64,000 bases of DNA from Pseudevernia furfuracea (GCA_022315425.1 JAIUPT010000021.1:248001-312000); one strand, 5' to 3'; shown: positions 21,538 through 34,717, counted from the stretch's first letter. Notes: generated from the sequence alone by a model not told the origin. Numbers and translations: made by a program.

Positions 21538-22729
21538 TATGTTGGTGGTTTTCTGAGGGAAGGGTTGATTAATTGTTTAAAGTCCTCTCTTCAGGCCACC
21601 TTTTAATGCTGACAGAGGCTCTTCCGCAGGGCGTACAGGACGGAGATACTCGTAATGGTGACTTGTATTACTCTACTTGAGAATACACACTTGAACAACG
21701 GCAGCAATAAATGAAGATTTGATAGATGACCTTGGAGATCAGTTATGTATGTGCAAGCTTTTGTGTCTTGCGAGTCTTTTGGAGATGCAGTGTTAACACA
21801 ATTGATCTTTTGTACTCGCGGACGAGGCTTCAATCGGCATCGATCATCTCCAAACATCCTTCCCGAGGTTTGATTAGAATAAGCTAGATTTGATTGGCTT
21901 CTCGGGCCGGAGAAAGCTCCTTCCATAGGTACGCGAGGTACGGTACGTTAATAACCATCGGCTTATAGAGATTTTGTGAGAGAAAGCATCATGCACCAGA
22001 TTTCACCTTTCCGACACCAGATGTACTATCTGTAACCGCGCTTTAAATAAGCGGTTTCCTGGAGGATAAATGAGAGATGGCGAATTCTTCAATGATACCA
22101 TTATATGGGAACCTCCCTGCCTCCGTCGTCTGGCCTGTTCGGATGACGCTCAGTGCGAAATAATCAAAGGTTGCCTTCTTGACAGCATGGTTCGAAGGTC
22201 ATCCTTTTGGGAGCTCTGTCTCGAGACCTAGGCCGTAGTATGGAGGGGTGGGCTAGTTGTTGGGGCATCGAGGCGATTTTAATAATGTGGGTAAATGGAA
22301 GTTCCATCATGAAGCTCTGGGTCTTTTGGAGTCATTCTATTTCGTAGTTTGCATCTCTTTGTGACGTTGCGCCTACAATACTGTTAGACAAACTCCAAAA
22401 TGCCGGCGGAGATATATCAATTTAAAAGCAAGCAAACAGTCAAGGTCAGGTTGGCACGGATTTTGCACCTTCCTTATATTCAATTTAAATTTAAATTTCG
22501 GATAGAGAAGCAGCATTCCCTCATCCATATACAACGCGCACCAGAGCATTCGCGAGAGAAGGTACTCTGGTCATTGCTATCTGGCAAATTTCACAAGACA
22601 TCTCCACTCCTCCTTTTCAATATATGACCTCAACTCCTGCAACTCCAAGCATTGGCGATAATTCACTTTTACCGACTTGCGTCACCAGTTTATTGGAGTG
22701 ACTGCCAACCCCAAGCTTCAAATACTTCA
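21538..22729. promoter_or_regulatory. Divergent upstream region of HEM2 and the gene at 22730
   Basis: Both flanking genes are transcribed away from this 1.2-kb stretch, so it must hold both promoters. An inverted CCAAT box (attgg) lies at about 21893. The part near 22480-22500 is AT-rich (a repeated aatttaaattt unit). No gene is seen. Confidence 0.5.
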
Positions 22730-24714
22730 ATGGCCACGTACGGTAAGAGAAAAAAAGGCCTACTGTCCTCCTTCACAGTCTTCCAAGATGACAAGCCAGA
22801 GAAAGACACCAAGCAACAACGGTCGAGTAAGTACATCTCAAGACCTACAAACATGCAAATCTAATACATCCCCGCTCGTCAGCCTACACACGCCTCGAAA
22901 GGGTCAAGTCGAAGATGCAGAGGTCACGGAGCCGGGCGCAAGACGACGAAAGCAGCATTGATGAGCTTGCTGGGGATGCACTTCTCAACACCGCACTTCT
23001 CAACACCGTACCCCACGAGCCGGTCCGTCTCCCCTCAATACATAGTCTTGCCGCAATGAGCACAACGGAAATCCTTCGTCCAAAATCCAGCAGATCTACA
23101 AAGACAGTCCCAGATGATTTGGACAAGCCACTTCCGCCGATACCAAAAGACCCCTTTGCAGAGCAGAGACTACATTGGCAGAATAGACCAGCTCTCGCCA
23201 AAAAGTCGGCCAACATGAAGGCCTCCGACCCAGGCAAGACAGCCACCAAACCGAAGATCTCCTCTCCAATACTGCAAGAGCCGGAGTCGAGCCCCACAGG
23301 TCCATCTCCCAGCAGGCCTGCCACTAGTCATACTACCCAGAGCACGTTCGGTACTCAGACAAGTACAGCAGATGCTGCGAAACTCAGCAGAAAGATCTCC
23401 AAACTCATGCAACAAGCCGCCGCTCAGGAGTCACAGACTAAGCAAAAGGCCGCCATTTACGCCGCCGAATCAGTCAAGCTATCGCCTCTAGAAAAGGGCA
23501 AGAAAGCATTCGTCAAAGTCACTCGTGCAATCAAGGAACGACTGAGTAGTAGCAGCAGTAGCAATGACAAGCCCTTCAACACGAGGAGACAGGGATCTAT
23601 TGGGAGGAGCTCTAGCGGTGGCTGGGAGCCTCCTCCACAGTATGAATCGCAAGAAGAGTTGACCCGAGGAAGGTTAGATCGACGCATTGCTGAAGGTGAA
23701 AATCTAAGCAATCCTAAGATACGAAAACTGACGGGCGATGGTAATATTCCACGCAAGCCACTACCAGTCTATGAGAGCATGAGATCCAGAAGCCAACACT
23801 CTGGATCGGACAACCCTTTCTTGGACGCAGATGACGAAGACGGCCAGCTATCTCCTAATGACTACTCTGGCTTTGACTTCGATTTCAGCAAACGCAAGCA
23901 CAAAGGCAAGGCTGTACAAAAATCAATGCCAGCCATGGAACAGGTGGACCGTCCTTCTAACCAGTCTGATCAGCACTTGACTGTCCCTAAATCTACGTCG
24001 AGATTTTCCAACATGATCTCGGGGCTAGTCCAGCATTCTGATACAGAGTATTTTTCGAGTAGTCCTGTTGGCTACTCAACACCGCGGATTCGCCTCGAGC
24101 CTGACCCACCAATAAATGAAAACAAGGCAGTTGCCGGTGCGTTGCAACGGAGTCCATCCATCTTAGAATTTAGCTTCGAGGGCCAAAGCGAGGATGCTTC
24201 TTCAGAGGCTCAATCTCCAAAGACCAGAGCCTCGGAAGGAAGCACAAGCGTGAAAAGGAAGGGAGCGACAGAAGATCTCCGCTCACAGGTGGCACCAGCA
24301 ACTAAAAAATTGAAGACAGACTCACTTTCTTCAAAGGACGAGGGAGGCCTAGCAGCTGGGATCAGTCAATTAGCCACAGAGGATAATCAAGGTCTCCTGC
24401 CGCTGGAGAGCACGAACACGGTGATTGCGAAGCCTAGCCGGAACGCGAGCAAGAGGAAAGGTATGAGGATATTTGACCTCAGCAAGGAGAGATTTCCCGA
24501 AGGAACAGGAGAGGATGAGGCAAAGAGATCTTGGACTCGCGCAATTGTCAGTAAAAGGTCTTCCGGCGCACGACCAAGCAGTGTGTTCTTCAGCCGCGGC
24601 CGGGAGTCACGAGCGGGTATGCATCGACTGGAGCCGATTGACGGAAATGACATGGATATCGACGAATTGCAGACGGATGATGTTGCGTTTCGTGTGGGGG
24701 TACAGAAGAAGTGA
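22730..24714 (+). CDS. Disordered basic protein starting MATYGKRK
   Basis: Two exons, 22730-22826 and 22883-24714, with a 56-nt intron (donor GTAAGT, acceptor CGTCAG); 642 residues. I chose the ATG at 22730 because only that frame joins the second exon in phase through the consensus donor. The protein is largely low-complexity, with a Pro-rich DKPLPPIPKDPF segment, many Ser runs and several basic clusters including SVKRKG and ASKRKGMRIFDL, suggesting a nuclear location. A short ending, DMDIDELQTDDVAFRVG, is acidic. The TYGKRK start loosely recalls fungal Wapl-type cohesin regulators, but the helical Wapl domain is not visible, so I do not assign it. Confidence 0.78.
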
Positions 24715-25107
24715 ATGTTGCTGAGTATATTTGGCTTGGTATAGAATTCGTTGCATCAGCTGCTTGGAGGCGTATGAGATGTTGTCGTACTTGCTTTACA
24801 CGATATACCCTATCTGCTTAAGCATGATGCTATTAACTCCGTCAGAGCATTTGGTCATAATATTTGTACGCATAGAAGACATGGCTTTAGCAGCAGCGGT
24901 AGTTGCTTCAATGGTCATGGAGAATATTGTACGAATTCAAATGTTCTTCTTCTCGTTGCACTGTGAGATCTGGTTTGTGTAGAAGCAATATAAGAAACGG
25001 GTTCTGATACAGTACCACGGACCAATTGGCTGTTGCAAAGTAATAATCCTCCAGCCAAACGCATATTGTCCGCCACCGGAAGCGCTCCAAAAATCTACCT
25101 AGCAATT
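24715..25107. other. Convergent spacer
   Basis: 393 bp between the 3' ends of the gene at 22730 (+) and the p24 gene (-). Nothing recognisable apart from short open frames. Confidence 0.5.
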
Positions 25108-25922
25108 TCACGTGAGTTTCTGCTTAATGAAAAACGCGCGAAGATGCGATAGCTGCCAAGCACATGTAACGCCCAACACGATCAGCTGTAGCAGGGTCCA
25201 TCTCACCACCCTCGCATTCGTAGATTCGGACTGATCTCTGAACTCCGCCTCTCGTTCCTACATTAACCCTATCAGCACATCACGTCACCACTTCTAGCAC
25301 CCTCGAAACTGCCACTCACCCTCTGAAAGACCTGCTCCCGCCTGATATCCTGCAGCCTCCCATTCAAATCCCTAATCTTCTGCGCGATCTCACTCAGCTT
25401 CCCCTTATCCGTACTCTCAATCGCGCTCGTCTCTCCAATCGCCAGATCCAGTGTCAATTTCACCTGCCCGTGTCCCTGGCTCTGGCTCAACCACCCACCC
25501 TGCGCGGCACCGGTGGGCGTGAAGCAGATGCGGTGCTCACCGGCGTCGGCGGCGCTGAAAGTAAACTTGCCGGAGTGGGAGCCTTTGGTGTTCACGACGC
25601 GGTGGTCATTGTCGAAGACTTCATCGACGGTTACGGAGATGGAGAGGTCGGGGTTCGTGGCAAAGACGCTGTTTTGGGATTCGAGGGCGCTGTAGTGGCC
25701 TAGGATTCAATGGTTCAGTGTGGATAATGGATTGGTGCTGGAGGACTGGTGCTTACCGACGACCAGGGTGTCCTTGGGGAGCTCTTCGTAGAAGCATTTT
25801 GGGGTTGCTGAGGCGCCGTCCAGGTAGAAGTAGAGGGCTTGTGTTGGTAGTATGACATTCAAGAGGAGAACTAGAAATAGAGAGCGTATAGAACTCAACG
25901 GACCTCGCTCTGATGTCTCCAT
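25108..25922 (-). CDS. p24 (EMP24/GP25L) family cargo receptor, alpha-type
   Basis: Three exons: 25922-25757, 25699-25320 and 25257-25108; introns of 57 and 62 nt; 231 residues. p24 proteins cycle between ER and Golgi in COPI and COPII vesicles and help sort GPI-anchored cargo. The layout is complete: a hydrophobic signal peptide ending at TQA, the GOLD domain starting LYFYLDG with TPKCFYEELPKDTLVVG, a coiled coil with RDLNGRLQDIRREQ and EREAEFRDQSE, a single membrane segment (LLQLIVLGVTCAWQ), and a short cytosolic tail LRAFFIKQKLT. The two GOLD cysteines are present (KCF and RICF). The KCFYEELPKDT signature fits the Erp1/TMED9 (alpha) branch rather than Erv25 or Emp24. Confidence 0.93.
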
Positions 25923-26168
25923 GGTTGGTTTGGAAGTGAAGCGGATTGAACACGAGACTCCTTTACGGGAAAAGTTGAAGCCGCCAAGTTTTTGGGCAGG
26001 GGTCCTCCGCCGCAGGGTTCCCAGGCGGAGATTCACCGTCGCATCGACACTACCACTGTCGCTCGAACATTTAGCTTTGAGGCCTTGACGATGCATATAA
26101 ATTAACTGAAATATATTGAGATCGCTTCGTTCTGATCAGGTCCGCTCCAAGAACCTACACACGCCAAA
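25923..26168. promoter_or_regulatory. Divergent promoter of the p24 gene and SWC4
   Basis: Only 246 bp separate the two start codons, which point away from each other, so the two genes probably share a promoter region. No specific element is assigned. Confidence 0.55.
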
Positions 26169-28186
26169 ATGATGGGCTCAGATGCGCGCGATGTGCTGGG
26201 CCTGCCCAGCGCAGGCCCTCCCAAGCCGGCAACACCAAAAGTGCAGAAGCCGAAGGTCAGAGGCCCAAGTAAGTGTGGTCACTTTCCGAAATATTGAACG
26301 GAGTGCTGATTTTCGTAGCTGGAATGAGCAGGGAAGTCCTCGATCTCAAGTATGAAGGAGCACCACCAATATCAATCGTCGCGCCCAAATTCAAGGATAA
26401 GCCAAAGCTGCCATTCAAGCCTCGTCCCTGGGAAGAAACAGCTTTTGGGAACTCAGCCCGGAAAGATGGTCTCATACTTCGACATTGGAGGCGGAAGGGC
26501 GACATTCCTAACGCAGCTGCATTGCCTGTTACCCCAGCAGATTCGAATGCCGCATCGGAGATGGAGCAGGACGAGAAAGCAGCACCTACCCTACCAGATT
26601 CGCATTGGGCGAAGTTCAATGTCAAGGTCGACAGACCTCAGTACACGGATGAACAGTACGAGACCCATTTGAAGAATGATGACTGGAGCAAGGAAGAGAC
26701 GGACTACTTGGTCGACTTGGCTACAGATTTTGATCTTCGATGGGTAGTGATTGCGGACAGATACGAGTACCAGCCCAAGGAACAGCCCAAAGAGAACGAG
26801 GACTCCATGGCGGTTACGCCACAGGCTAAGCCAAGAAGTCAGGAAGATATGAAAGCCCGATACTACGATGTCGCAGCGAAAACGATGGTCCTACACAACC
26901 CTCTATCGAGCATGTCATCATCCGAATTCGACGTTCACGAGAAGATGACCAAATACGACCCCGATCAGGAGAAGAAACGGAAAATGTACGCCGAACAGCT
27001 CATGAATCGAACAGACGAGGAGAAGTACGAGGAAGAGATGCTGCTCAAAGAGCTCTCTAGAATCGTCCTCAATCAAGAGAAATTATTCAACGAACGCAAA
27101 GCTCTCTACGATCGCCTCGGAACCCCGCCAGGCCCACCACAAACCCATAGCACTGCCATGTATCAATCAAGCCAAGGTCTAACGCAGCTGATGCAGAACC
27201 TCCTTGCACAAAACAAAAACAAAGAGCTCGAGAAGAAAGAGAAACGCCGCTCAGCCATGGGAGTAGAAGGCGACTTCCCAGGCGGACCATCCGGTATGGA
27301 TAGAAGCCAACGCCATTCAATAGGCGGCGGTCCAGACAAGCGCTTTTCATTCGGACAAGGAGGACCACGCCAGCTCAGCGCTCGTGAAGAGCAGAAGTAC
27401 GGCGTCAGCCACCCCAACGAGCGCCTCACAGGCGGCGTGCAGTTCCGGCACGAACGCATCACTAAAGCCGGTCAAGCCAAGTCTGGCGTTCAAACCAGCA
27501 GGATAGGCGCCGCGTTGACAGAGTTGAAGATACCGCAACGGCTGACTATGCCAACGGCAAAGGTGGTCACCGAGTATGAGAAACTGATCGAGAGTATCAA
27601 GACTTTGCTCGAAGTGAGGAAACTGCGAGAGAAGTTGGAGGCCGAAATCAAGGTGTGGCAGGCGCAGAAGGAGCAGCAGGAAGCCAAGGATCGGGGCGAG
27701 GAGGTCAAGGAAGAAGAGCCTAGTCAAGTGGTGGAGAATGAGGAGGAGGAGGACACTAAAGAGGTTGACGAGCAGGCGGAGCGCAGGAGGAAAGCTGAAG
27801 CCGAGGATGACGACGAAGACGAGGAGAATGCTGAGGAGAAGGACGAGGAGAAGGAGGACAGCGATGACGGCGTTAGTCCCAAGGAAAGCAACAAGGATGA
27901 GGAGGAAGACGCTGAAGTCGATGAGAACTTTGCTGGGGACCAGGATGAGGAGGAGGAAGAGGAAGAGGACGATGAAGACGAGGAGATGCGGGACGAAGCA
28001 GAAGCGGAGGTGGACGATGACAATAACGAAGATGACGATGCAAACGCGAATGAGGAGAACGAGGGCGATGGAGCTTCTTCGCCACCAAGCCCGGCTCCTA
28101 CCACCAGGAGCGAAGGGCTACGGAAGCGTAGTGCAAGCGTCATAAGTCACGTCAGCAATAAGAGCTCAAAGAGGCAGAGGAGATAG
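26169..28186 (+). CDS. SWC4: SWR1/NuA4 complex subunit Swc4 (DMAP1 homologue)
   Basis: Two exons, 26169-26268 and 26319-28186, joined by a 50-nt intron with a GTAAGT donor; 655 residues. Swc4 is shared by the SWR1 histone H2A.Z exchange complex and NuA4 acetyltransferase. The N-terminus has DARDVLGLP and GMSREVLDL, typical of the family. The SANT-like region is at about residues 150-200 (YETHLKNDDWSKEETDYLVDL, FDLRWVVIADRY). The DMAP1-type region follows, with YEKLIESIKTLLEVRKLREKLE as a probable coiled coil. From about residue 500 the protein is a very long acidic run of Glu and Asp, then a short basic KRQRR end. Long acidic tails suit histone handling. Confidence 0.95.
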
Positions 28187-28441
28187 TCTGTCTTAGCAGT
28201 TGGCTTCAAAGTACACCCTTTAATGCAGCTTGCGAGCCGTCCTAATTGAAACAATCTGCAAAACCCTGCGTACGCTCCTAAACACAAGGTCCTCTCCATG
28301 AACTGACTCAAAATTTCGCTCACCACGAGCCAAAACCAAAGCCGCATCACAGACCATGAAACGCAGGAACCATAAGGCCCAAAATCCAATCGTCGACTCC
28401 TAGCTCCCAGCCTCACAGCATCAAAGCTGCCAAGGACCTCA

Positions 28442-30147
28442 TCAGCCCATCTCCTCACCACTCTCCAACGTCCATCTCCTCTGCCTTTGCCCCTCCAAAT
28501 CCACCTGATAACCTGTGGCACGAGCAGTCGACGGCCCAGCAGCATCCACATCTGGCTCCACACGATCCATGTCCACAACGTCCCTTAGCACAAATTCTCC
28601 CTGGCCATCCGGCACAATAGCACCAGTGCGATTCGGCATCAATGGCGTGGGCTCCGGAAAGATATTCTGCCTCAACCTGCCTCTACTGATATTCCTTAGG
28701 CGCCTCGGCCGATCTGCCACTCCGTCAAGCCCAAGTCCCGTGATTTGTTCTCGTTCGCCATCAAAGCTATGCTCCATGGGCTTCCTGGGCCATGTCACTG
28801 CTGCTAGGTTGTCGCCATGCTCGGTCTCTGGTGCTGGGGTCGTGGGGTGGAGACTTTGGTGGTTACCGGACCAGGGAAGTGGAAGGTGATTCGTGCGATA
28901 GTTGAAGACTGAGGCGTAATGACTACGGTAAGCGAGGAAAGCAACCAGGACGCCCCAAGGAATCGATAGGAGGATATCGTGGACGTGATGATTCCTGTCA
29001 ACGACCAAAGTTCCAGCAATGAGACACGATCCGAAGAGGGGAAACATCACAGCAAGCCATTTCCAGAAGCTAGTATGGTAATCCGAGAAAGCCTTCAGCT
29101 TCGCGTTCAGGTAAAGAGCCAGAAACGTCCCCACAAAGAACGACTCCGAAGTGTGACCACTGGGAAATGACTGCATTGCCAACAGCTGGACTTGTTTTGA
29201 TACGGGATTGCAGATATCCGGTGTTACGAATCTCCGGAATGGGAACGGGTCGGTCAAGTTTGGGGGTGGTAAGACTGGGTTGCAGACTGTGATGAAGTAA
29301 GGGCGGAATGTACCTGCTTTGAATCAGCTTGCAGACCACGAGAGAGAAAATCAGCAATAGCTCTTACCAAACCACTGTTTGAGGAAGATTTGGATGAATG
29401 TCCTGACCAACTAGTCAGTATCCAGGACAGCTCTTTCTAGCCAAGCGCCTGAAACCCGGCGAGAGAGACGCAGGAACACGATAGGGGGGAGAAAAATTCA
29501 TATCATCTACCCAACCAAGGACTCGAGACTCACATCATAACCAACCCCTTAAACAGCCCAAACAGCCCCGCATTCGCATCCCAAAAACTCCTCACCCACA
29601 GCTGCATGCCCACAATCACCGCCACCCCGACCGCCGGTATCACCACCCCGGTAAACAGTATACTGAGTATGAACGGCGAATACGGATAGCTGAGCTCAGG
29701 CGGTCCATACCACTGTCCAGAGACCGGATCCCACATCATGAGGAAATAGCGCTGGCGCCAGCGGAAAACAACGTGCGAGAACCTCATGATGATGTGTGTG
29801 ACAGCGAGGGCGAGGAGCATGAAGAGGATGTCGAGGTAGACGAGGTGGAGCCAGTGGAGGAAGGCCTTCCCGATGCGGTGAGTGGGGTGTCGATAAAATG
29901 CCACACGAGGTGGTTGTTGAGGTGTGGGGCGATAGGCCGGGGGTGAGATTGGTGGGAGGGGGTAATCGTTGTCGATTGGTGTTGCATTTTGTGGAGGTTG
30001 CTGGTATGGGTCATATGCCTGAGAGACGCGAGGTGTTGGACGGCTATCGCCTGGACCATCGAGTGAATTGGCTGCGGGTTCGCGCTCTGGGCTTGGGTTC
30101 GTCATGTGGCCGCACGTGACTCTGTCTAGAAGGTCGAGAGGAGGCAT
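28442..30147 (-). CDS. PAP2-type lipid phosphatase (DPP1/LPP1-like)
   Basis: Three exons: 30147-29534, 29402-29368 and 29313-28442; introns of 131 and 54 nt; 506 residues. The family removes phosphate from phosphatidate or diacylglycerol pyrophosphate in membranes. The N-terminal 95 residues are Pro-rich and disordered. Several hydrophobic segments follow (VYLDILFMLLALAVTHI, SILFTGVVIPAVGVAVIV, FLALYL, WLAVMFPLFG, WGVLVAFLAY). Motif C1 (K-x6-RP, KQWFGTFRP) is assembled across the tiny 35-nt second exon, which supports the splicing. Motif C2 is SFPSGHTSE. Motif C3 has the catalytic His in NHHVHD but lacks the usual preceding Ser-Arg. The C-terminal 150 residues are disordered and basic. Confidence 0.9.
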
Positions 30148-30570
30148 TGCTCTGTGGGTGATGGATGCTGTGATGTAGTTCTCTGATAATATACAAATAC
30201 TAACAATTTTCCGTGCCTGGGATAACTTTGATGGGATGTTTGGTTGACAATGAGAATACGGAGAGGAGTTGGGAAGCTTGACAGATGAGGTCTCCGAGCT
30301 GGAGAAGGAAAGTAAGCACAAGGGCCCTTTCCTCATCCCATCTGACTGGCAAGCGAGAATCCTGATTTTCATGGTCGATCACTACTTCCTTGTCGGTGAA
30401 GACATGCTTTCGTCAACCCACTGTAAATTGTTTTCACAATGGAGCAACATGGAAGGACGCTCGATTATCCAATGATATGCATAATTAAGATCGCTATGGA
30501 TGCATGCACAAGAAAGTAAACATTAATGTTGGCAAGAAATCCGAGAAATCATTTCCGCTCAAAACAGAAG
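30148..30570. other. Spacer between the PAP2 gene and the glutaminase gene
   Basis: 423 bp with both flanking genes on the minus strand. It holds the PAP2 promoter and the glutaminase 3' flank. No other feature. Confidence 0.5.
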
Positions 30571-33311
30571 CTATTTGGGAAGAGCCAATAGACCAAAAAC
30601 ACCACCGACTACTGGACGAGCCGTGAATGTGAGACTAGGAATGACTCCGTAACTATCAGACACGATGTCAGCATTTTGATTATCAAGCCAACAGAAGACA
30701 ACTCACTCTCCGCCGGTCGCATTGTACAGGTCAGTAAGAGCCCTGTTAGTCGGTGTCTCGTTGATCCAAGTTGCGATATTGCTGAACAACATCTGAGATG
30801 TATTTGTTGAGGCGATGGCGGCCACAAGCATCTCCCAGTCAACTACCAGTCGCAATTAGCGGAGTAAATTTACTTTGGAAGTTTTGACCAACCTTTCGTG
30901 TAGTCGTGTCTTGTATCCAGCGGCACACCGTACTCTTCCTCAACGGTGGGGTAGAAAGCGCTCTGCATATCGTAGACGGACTGAGGAACGAGATTCAGAC
31001 CAAGTTCCCTGTCGCCAAAGAGGTTGTACAACAACCCTTTAGGCAGTTTTAGCTTATGCATTGATTGAGTTAATTCTTGGGACTCTGCATACCATGTGTA
31101 TCGTTCATGCCATAAGCAAGGGTTGTGTGCGGAGGATTTGCATCCTGGGCGATGCCTAGAACCTGCCATTGCGTGATATAATCATGGGCTATTGATGTGT
31201 AATTTGCTCCCGCGGTGGTATTGCCAGTTAAGTTCGCGATCACAGCCATAGCTTCTATACCTATAATGCCTTTGAGCGCCAGATTTGTTTGGTTTCTTTG
31301 GAAATATCATGTCAGTGTAAGTGGTATACTGCATGTAAGATGGACAAACGTACGCGAGTGCACCAGCAAAGTCGTCCGTAGAGATCTGATCGGCCGGAAT
31401 TAAGGCTTCCTCGATGAGATACTGAGTCCACTGGTCAAGTATACGATAATGCTGGCTAAGATAGGCGGTATCGTTGGCCCTCTGAGCGTACGCCAAAGTC
31501 ATGATGAGCATGTTTCCGCACTCCTCCAAGGGTTGCTTCTCGTCGTTCCCGGCAACATGGCCAGTTGCGTTAGGATAGCTGGAACCAAGGTCGTGCATTG
31601 AATACATGTTAGGATATTGACCTGCCTCCTGATTGATGAAAAGCGGATCCAAGAGATACTTGAGTAGTGTCGGATTGGTGTAGATCAAAATTGGATGAAA
31701 AGGGAAGCAGACATCTACTGTCTGGACGTTCCCGTCTGAACTGATCTCCTTGAGGAAAAGATAAGGTGCAGCTTCCGTTCCACACAATTGAGTCCCGCCA
31801 AAGGCTTGCCGAGCTGTGAGTGAAGCAATCGTCACAAAGTCAGCACCGCCGGCAGCCATCCCATCATCTGAGACCTGGTTATCAAAGGTAGTTGCCAGGC
31901 CAGAGGCGGTGGCATAATCGGTGTGGAAAAAGGCCAACTAAAATAAAATTCAGTACCACTTCATCATGAATGGACAGCCTGACTTACCGCATCGAGCTCA
32001 GTTGAAAAGTAACTCGTCCACAACGACGGCACGCTCACGTCTCCGCTCGCTCCATCGAACTGAATCGCCTGCTCCTGGGTCAAGCCAAGAGAGAAAAGAG
32101 TGCTAACAGTGGTTGCATCAACGGAGCCCAGATCCACTGCGAACGCGAAGGTGGGAAAATCATCATTGATTGCGCGGAAATTGGTATCATTTGTGTTTGC
32201 AAGGGCGCCTGAAGTGGTGAAGGCCGAGCGAACGTCAGGAGCCGCGCCCGACTGAAAAGTCAAGCCTGCGACATTGTCTGTTGCCCAGTACCAGTTGCCG
32301 TAATCCGTCTGGTCGTCGGTTTCGGACCAAAGCAGTTGCGTTTGTCTGTAAAATTGATGGTAGGCGATGCCCCCGGTCGCCGTAGCCTTCGTCGAAGTGG
32401 TCGCGTTGGTGTACTGACTGCGGTCTACCAATGGCGCAAAAGAATCGATGAAATTGCGTTTTGTTGTTGTAGAGCTTTCACTTGACGTAACGCCATACTC
32501 CCACTGAGCAATAGCCGCTCTATCGCCAGAGACCCATTCTATTGACCGGCATGGTCAGCAAAGCGAGCACCAAAAACAGTGAGCCGAAAGGCTTACCGGC
32601 CGTGATGTCCGTGTATAGCTGTACATCATGGGCAGCTCCGTCAGTGGAAGTCACTGAGACATCAACGTAGGAGAATATTAAAGACTGCCGCATTAGATCT
32701 GTGGGAGTGATGGGTGAGAGGAATGTAATGTTCATCTCTACCACTCCGGCAACATCCATCACGAAACTACTCCTTGTCGATGTGTACTCAAAAGAAATCT
32801 GATTCACAACGGTGGGTAATGGGGCTGGGGCACCCATCCACGTATAAGATGTGTTGTCGACACGTATCAATCCCGTCCATCCCAGTATTTGGCCTCTGCA
32901 CAGAATTTTACTAGCAGGCTCAGTCCTAAGACAAGGCTTACTTACGCCCAAAACGTTGGCCACTGCCTGCAAATTTCGGAATCAGCATGAGTTCTGTGAG
33001 GTAGAAACTTGGATTATAAGAGGATTCAAAACGGTCAAATAAGCGTTTCAACAGGAAAACAAGCCTTGTAAACTCTATTTACGGTATCAGGAGGGAAGAG
33101 ATTGCTCCGAAAATTGACCTTACCCTGCAAGATACCCACCATTACCAGGGCCCCCCATTTCGACATCACTGCCCGCTTGTTGCCAGCAGTTGACATAGGG
33201 AGACTTCACTGCTAAAGGAATGGCTGGAGGACGAGCGGGTGAGAAGGTTGATGCAGCATACGAGACACAGACAAGAGCCGCAAAGGGTAGGGTATAATAA
33301 TGAGAGAACAT
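30571..33311 (-). CDS. gtaA: Secreted glutaminase, GtaA type
   Basis: Nine exons rebuilt by hand, all in phase: 33311-33124, 32966-32946, 32895-32597, 32538-31988, 31937-31354, 31295-31093, 31036-30893, 30842-30707 and 30652-30571; 735 residues. The second exon is only 21 nt. A signal peptide (MFSHYYTLPFAALVCVSYA) leads into FSPARPPAIPLAVKSPYVNCW, the start shared by GtaA-like fungal glutaminases (DUF4964/5127/4965/1793 regions). Other family blocks include ILGWTGLIRVD, RQTQLLW, AFFHTDYATASG, NMYSMHDLGSSYPNATGH, EECGNMLIMT, NLFGDRELGLNLVP and LDTRHDYTK. Many N-x-S/T sites suit a secreted glycoprotein. It hydrolyses glutamine to glutamate outside the cell. It seems intact, including the C-terminus. 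Confidence 0.93.
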
Positions 33312-34717
33312 GATTTCTAGAGGGAGAAATCTCTGAGGGCTGAAGGCTGAAATTGCAGGCGGAAATCACGCATCTTATAGAACTCTGGCTGGAAAGACCT
33401 GGTGATGCCGGCACGCGGCATTTCCAAGCTTTTACTAATGATTATGAAGCCCCGGTATTAGCGGAGTTCAATCTCAGCTATCAGACTTGTGGTAACCAGC
33501 GAAATCAGGGCAGAATGCGGTTTTCCAAGGGGGCAAGACTTCTTTGCCTGTGAGTTTCCAGACAAATTTCGAGAGTAAACGCTTCCCCATATTTACCCCA
33601 GATGTTAAGGCTTAGATTGGTTAAAGTGGCCATGCTGCACGACATATCAGGGGGCATGCTGCAAGTAGTCCTTATGACATGTTCCTCAATCTGGGATCTA
33701 GTCAAGACTGGTGCATGCCTAGGGCAGTTTGGCTACTTGATACCTGCTCCATTGGCTCCGTATAGAGTTCTAGTGGCGAGAAGAAAACTCTTCGGCGCCT
33801 AGTATCTTTGGTGATATACTGGTGAGACTGGCTAGGAATAGGATTCAAAGGAGTCATCCTTCCAAGGTAACATGCACCAAATCTGACCCATGTGAGGTAG
33901 AGCATGAGATTGTCCATCACTGAACCTTTTCCTCTTCCTTTAGTTTTGCCAACATAGACAGGTCCAAATCTAAAATCTGGGGGCTCCGAGACATCTGCTA
34001 TTTCTTGCGGTGAAGCTGGAGCGGCTAAGCGCTCTCGCGGTTAGTACTGTGCCTTTCACCTTCCTATTTGGGCCTAGTAGGCTGGAGCAGCAGACCTTCT
34101 CGGCCAACAGCTGCGAGATGTTGCGCATGATCTGGGGTCCCCGCATTTCACTCCTCAGTATATCTTGTCGACTCCTCTCCTCATGCATTCTGCCAAATGC
34201 ACATGCAAGGGCCACATAGCTGCAGACGGAATCGCGGCTTATGTCGGGAAGAGCCTCCCCACATCCCACCTTCTTGTCTCTCGCTCGAGATATCTCGATG
34301 CTATAGAGACCTAGACATTGTTAATCTGCTTTCAATCCCAGTCGTTGGAATTTGCGGGTTGGACCCCCAATTAATGGTGTAAGACTCTCCTGCCTACTCA
34401 GGCCCGGAGCCGCTCCGGCAAGCAAATATAGAGAAATTAGACCAGTCGATGATCTGCCGAAGAAGTGGATTGGTCATAGTAGTAGAATCATGCCGTTATT
34501 CCCCACCTTTTGCCGGTTCCCCTTTCTGCTCTCTGGCGTGCCTCCATGCAAGCCGAGAAGGTTCATCAAACTGCAGTCCAGATTGGGAGTACAGGTCAAA
34601 GCGTAAAATGGTTCCCAGCTGAGACTGCAAGACACAGACACAGACGCAGACACAGACATAAGCACAATGAACCTGGTAAAGTGTGACAAGGTTGTCCTTC
34701 GTATGGTGACTAGCCTT
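33312..34717. other. Intergenic region
   Basis: 1.4 kb upstream of the glutaminase gene and downstream of RIX7. Open frames are short and unconvincing on both strands. A CA/GA-rich run (gacacagacacagacgcagacac) is near 34626-34655. No RNA gene or transposon is seen. Confidence 0.5.

Noticed and set aside
27724..28145. Long Ser-rich or Arg-rich frames opposite or overlapping the SWC4 tail
   Set aside because: They are shadows of the GAG/GAC-rich acidic tail read in other frames.
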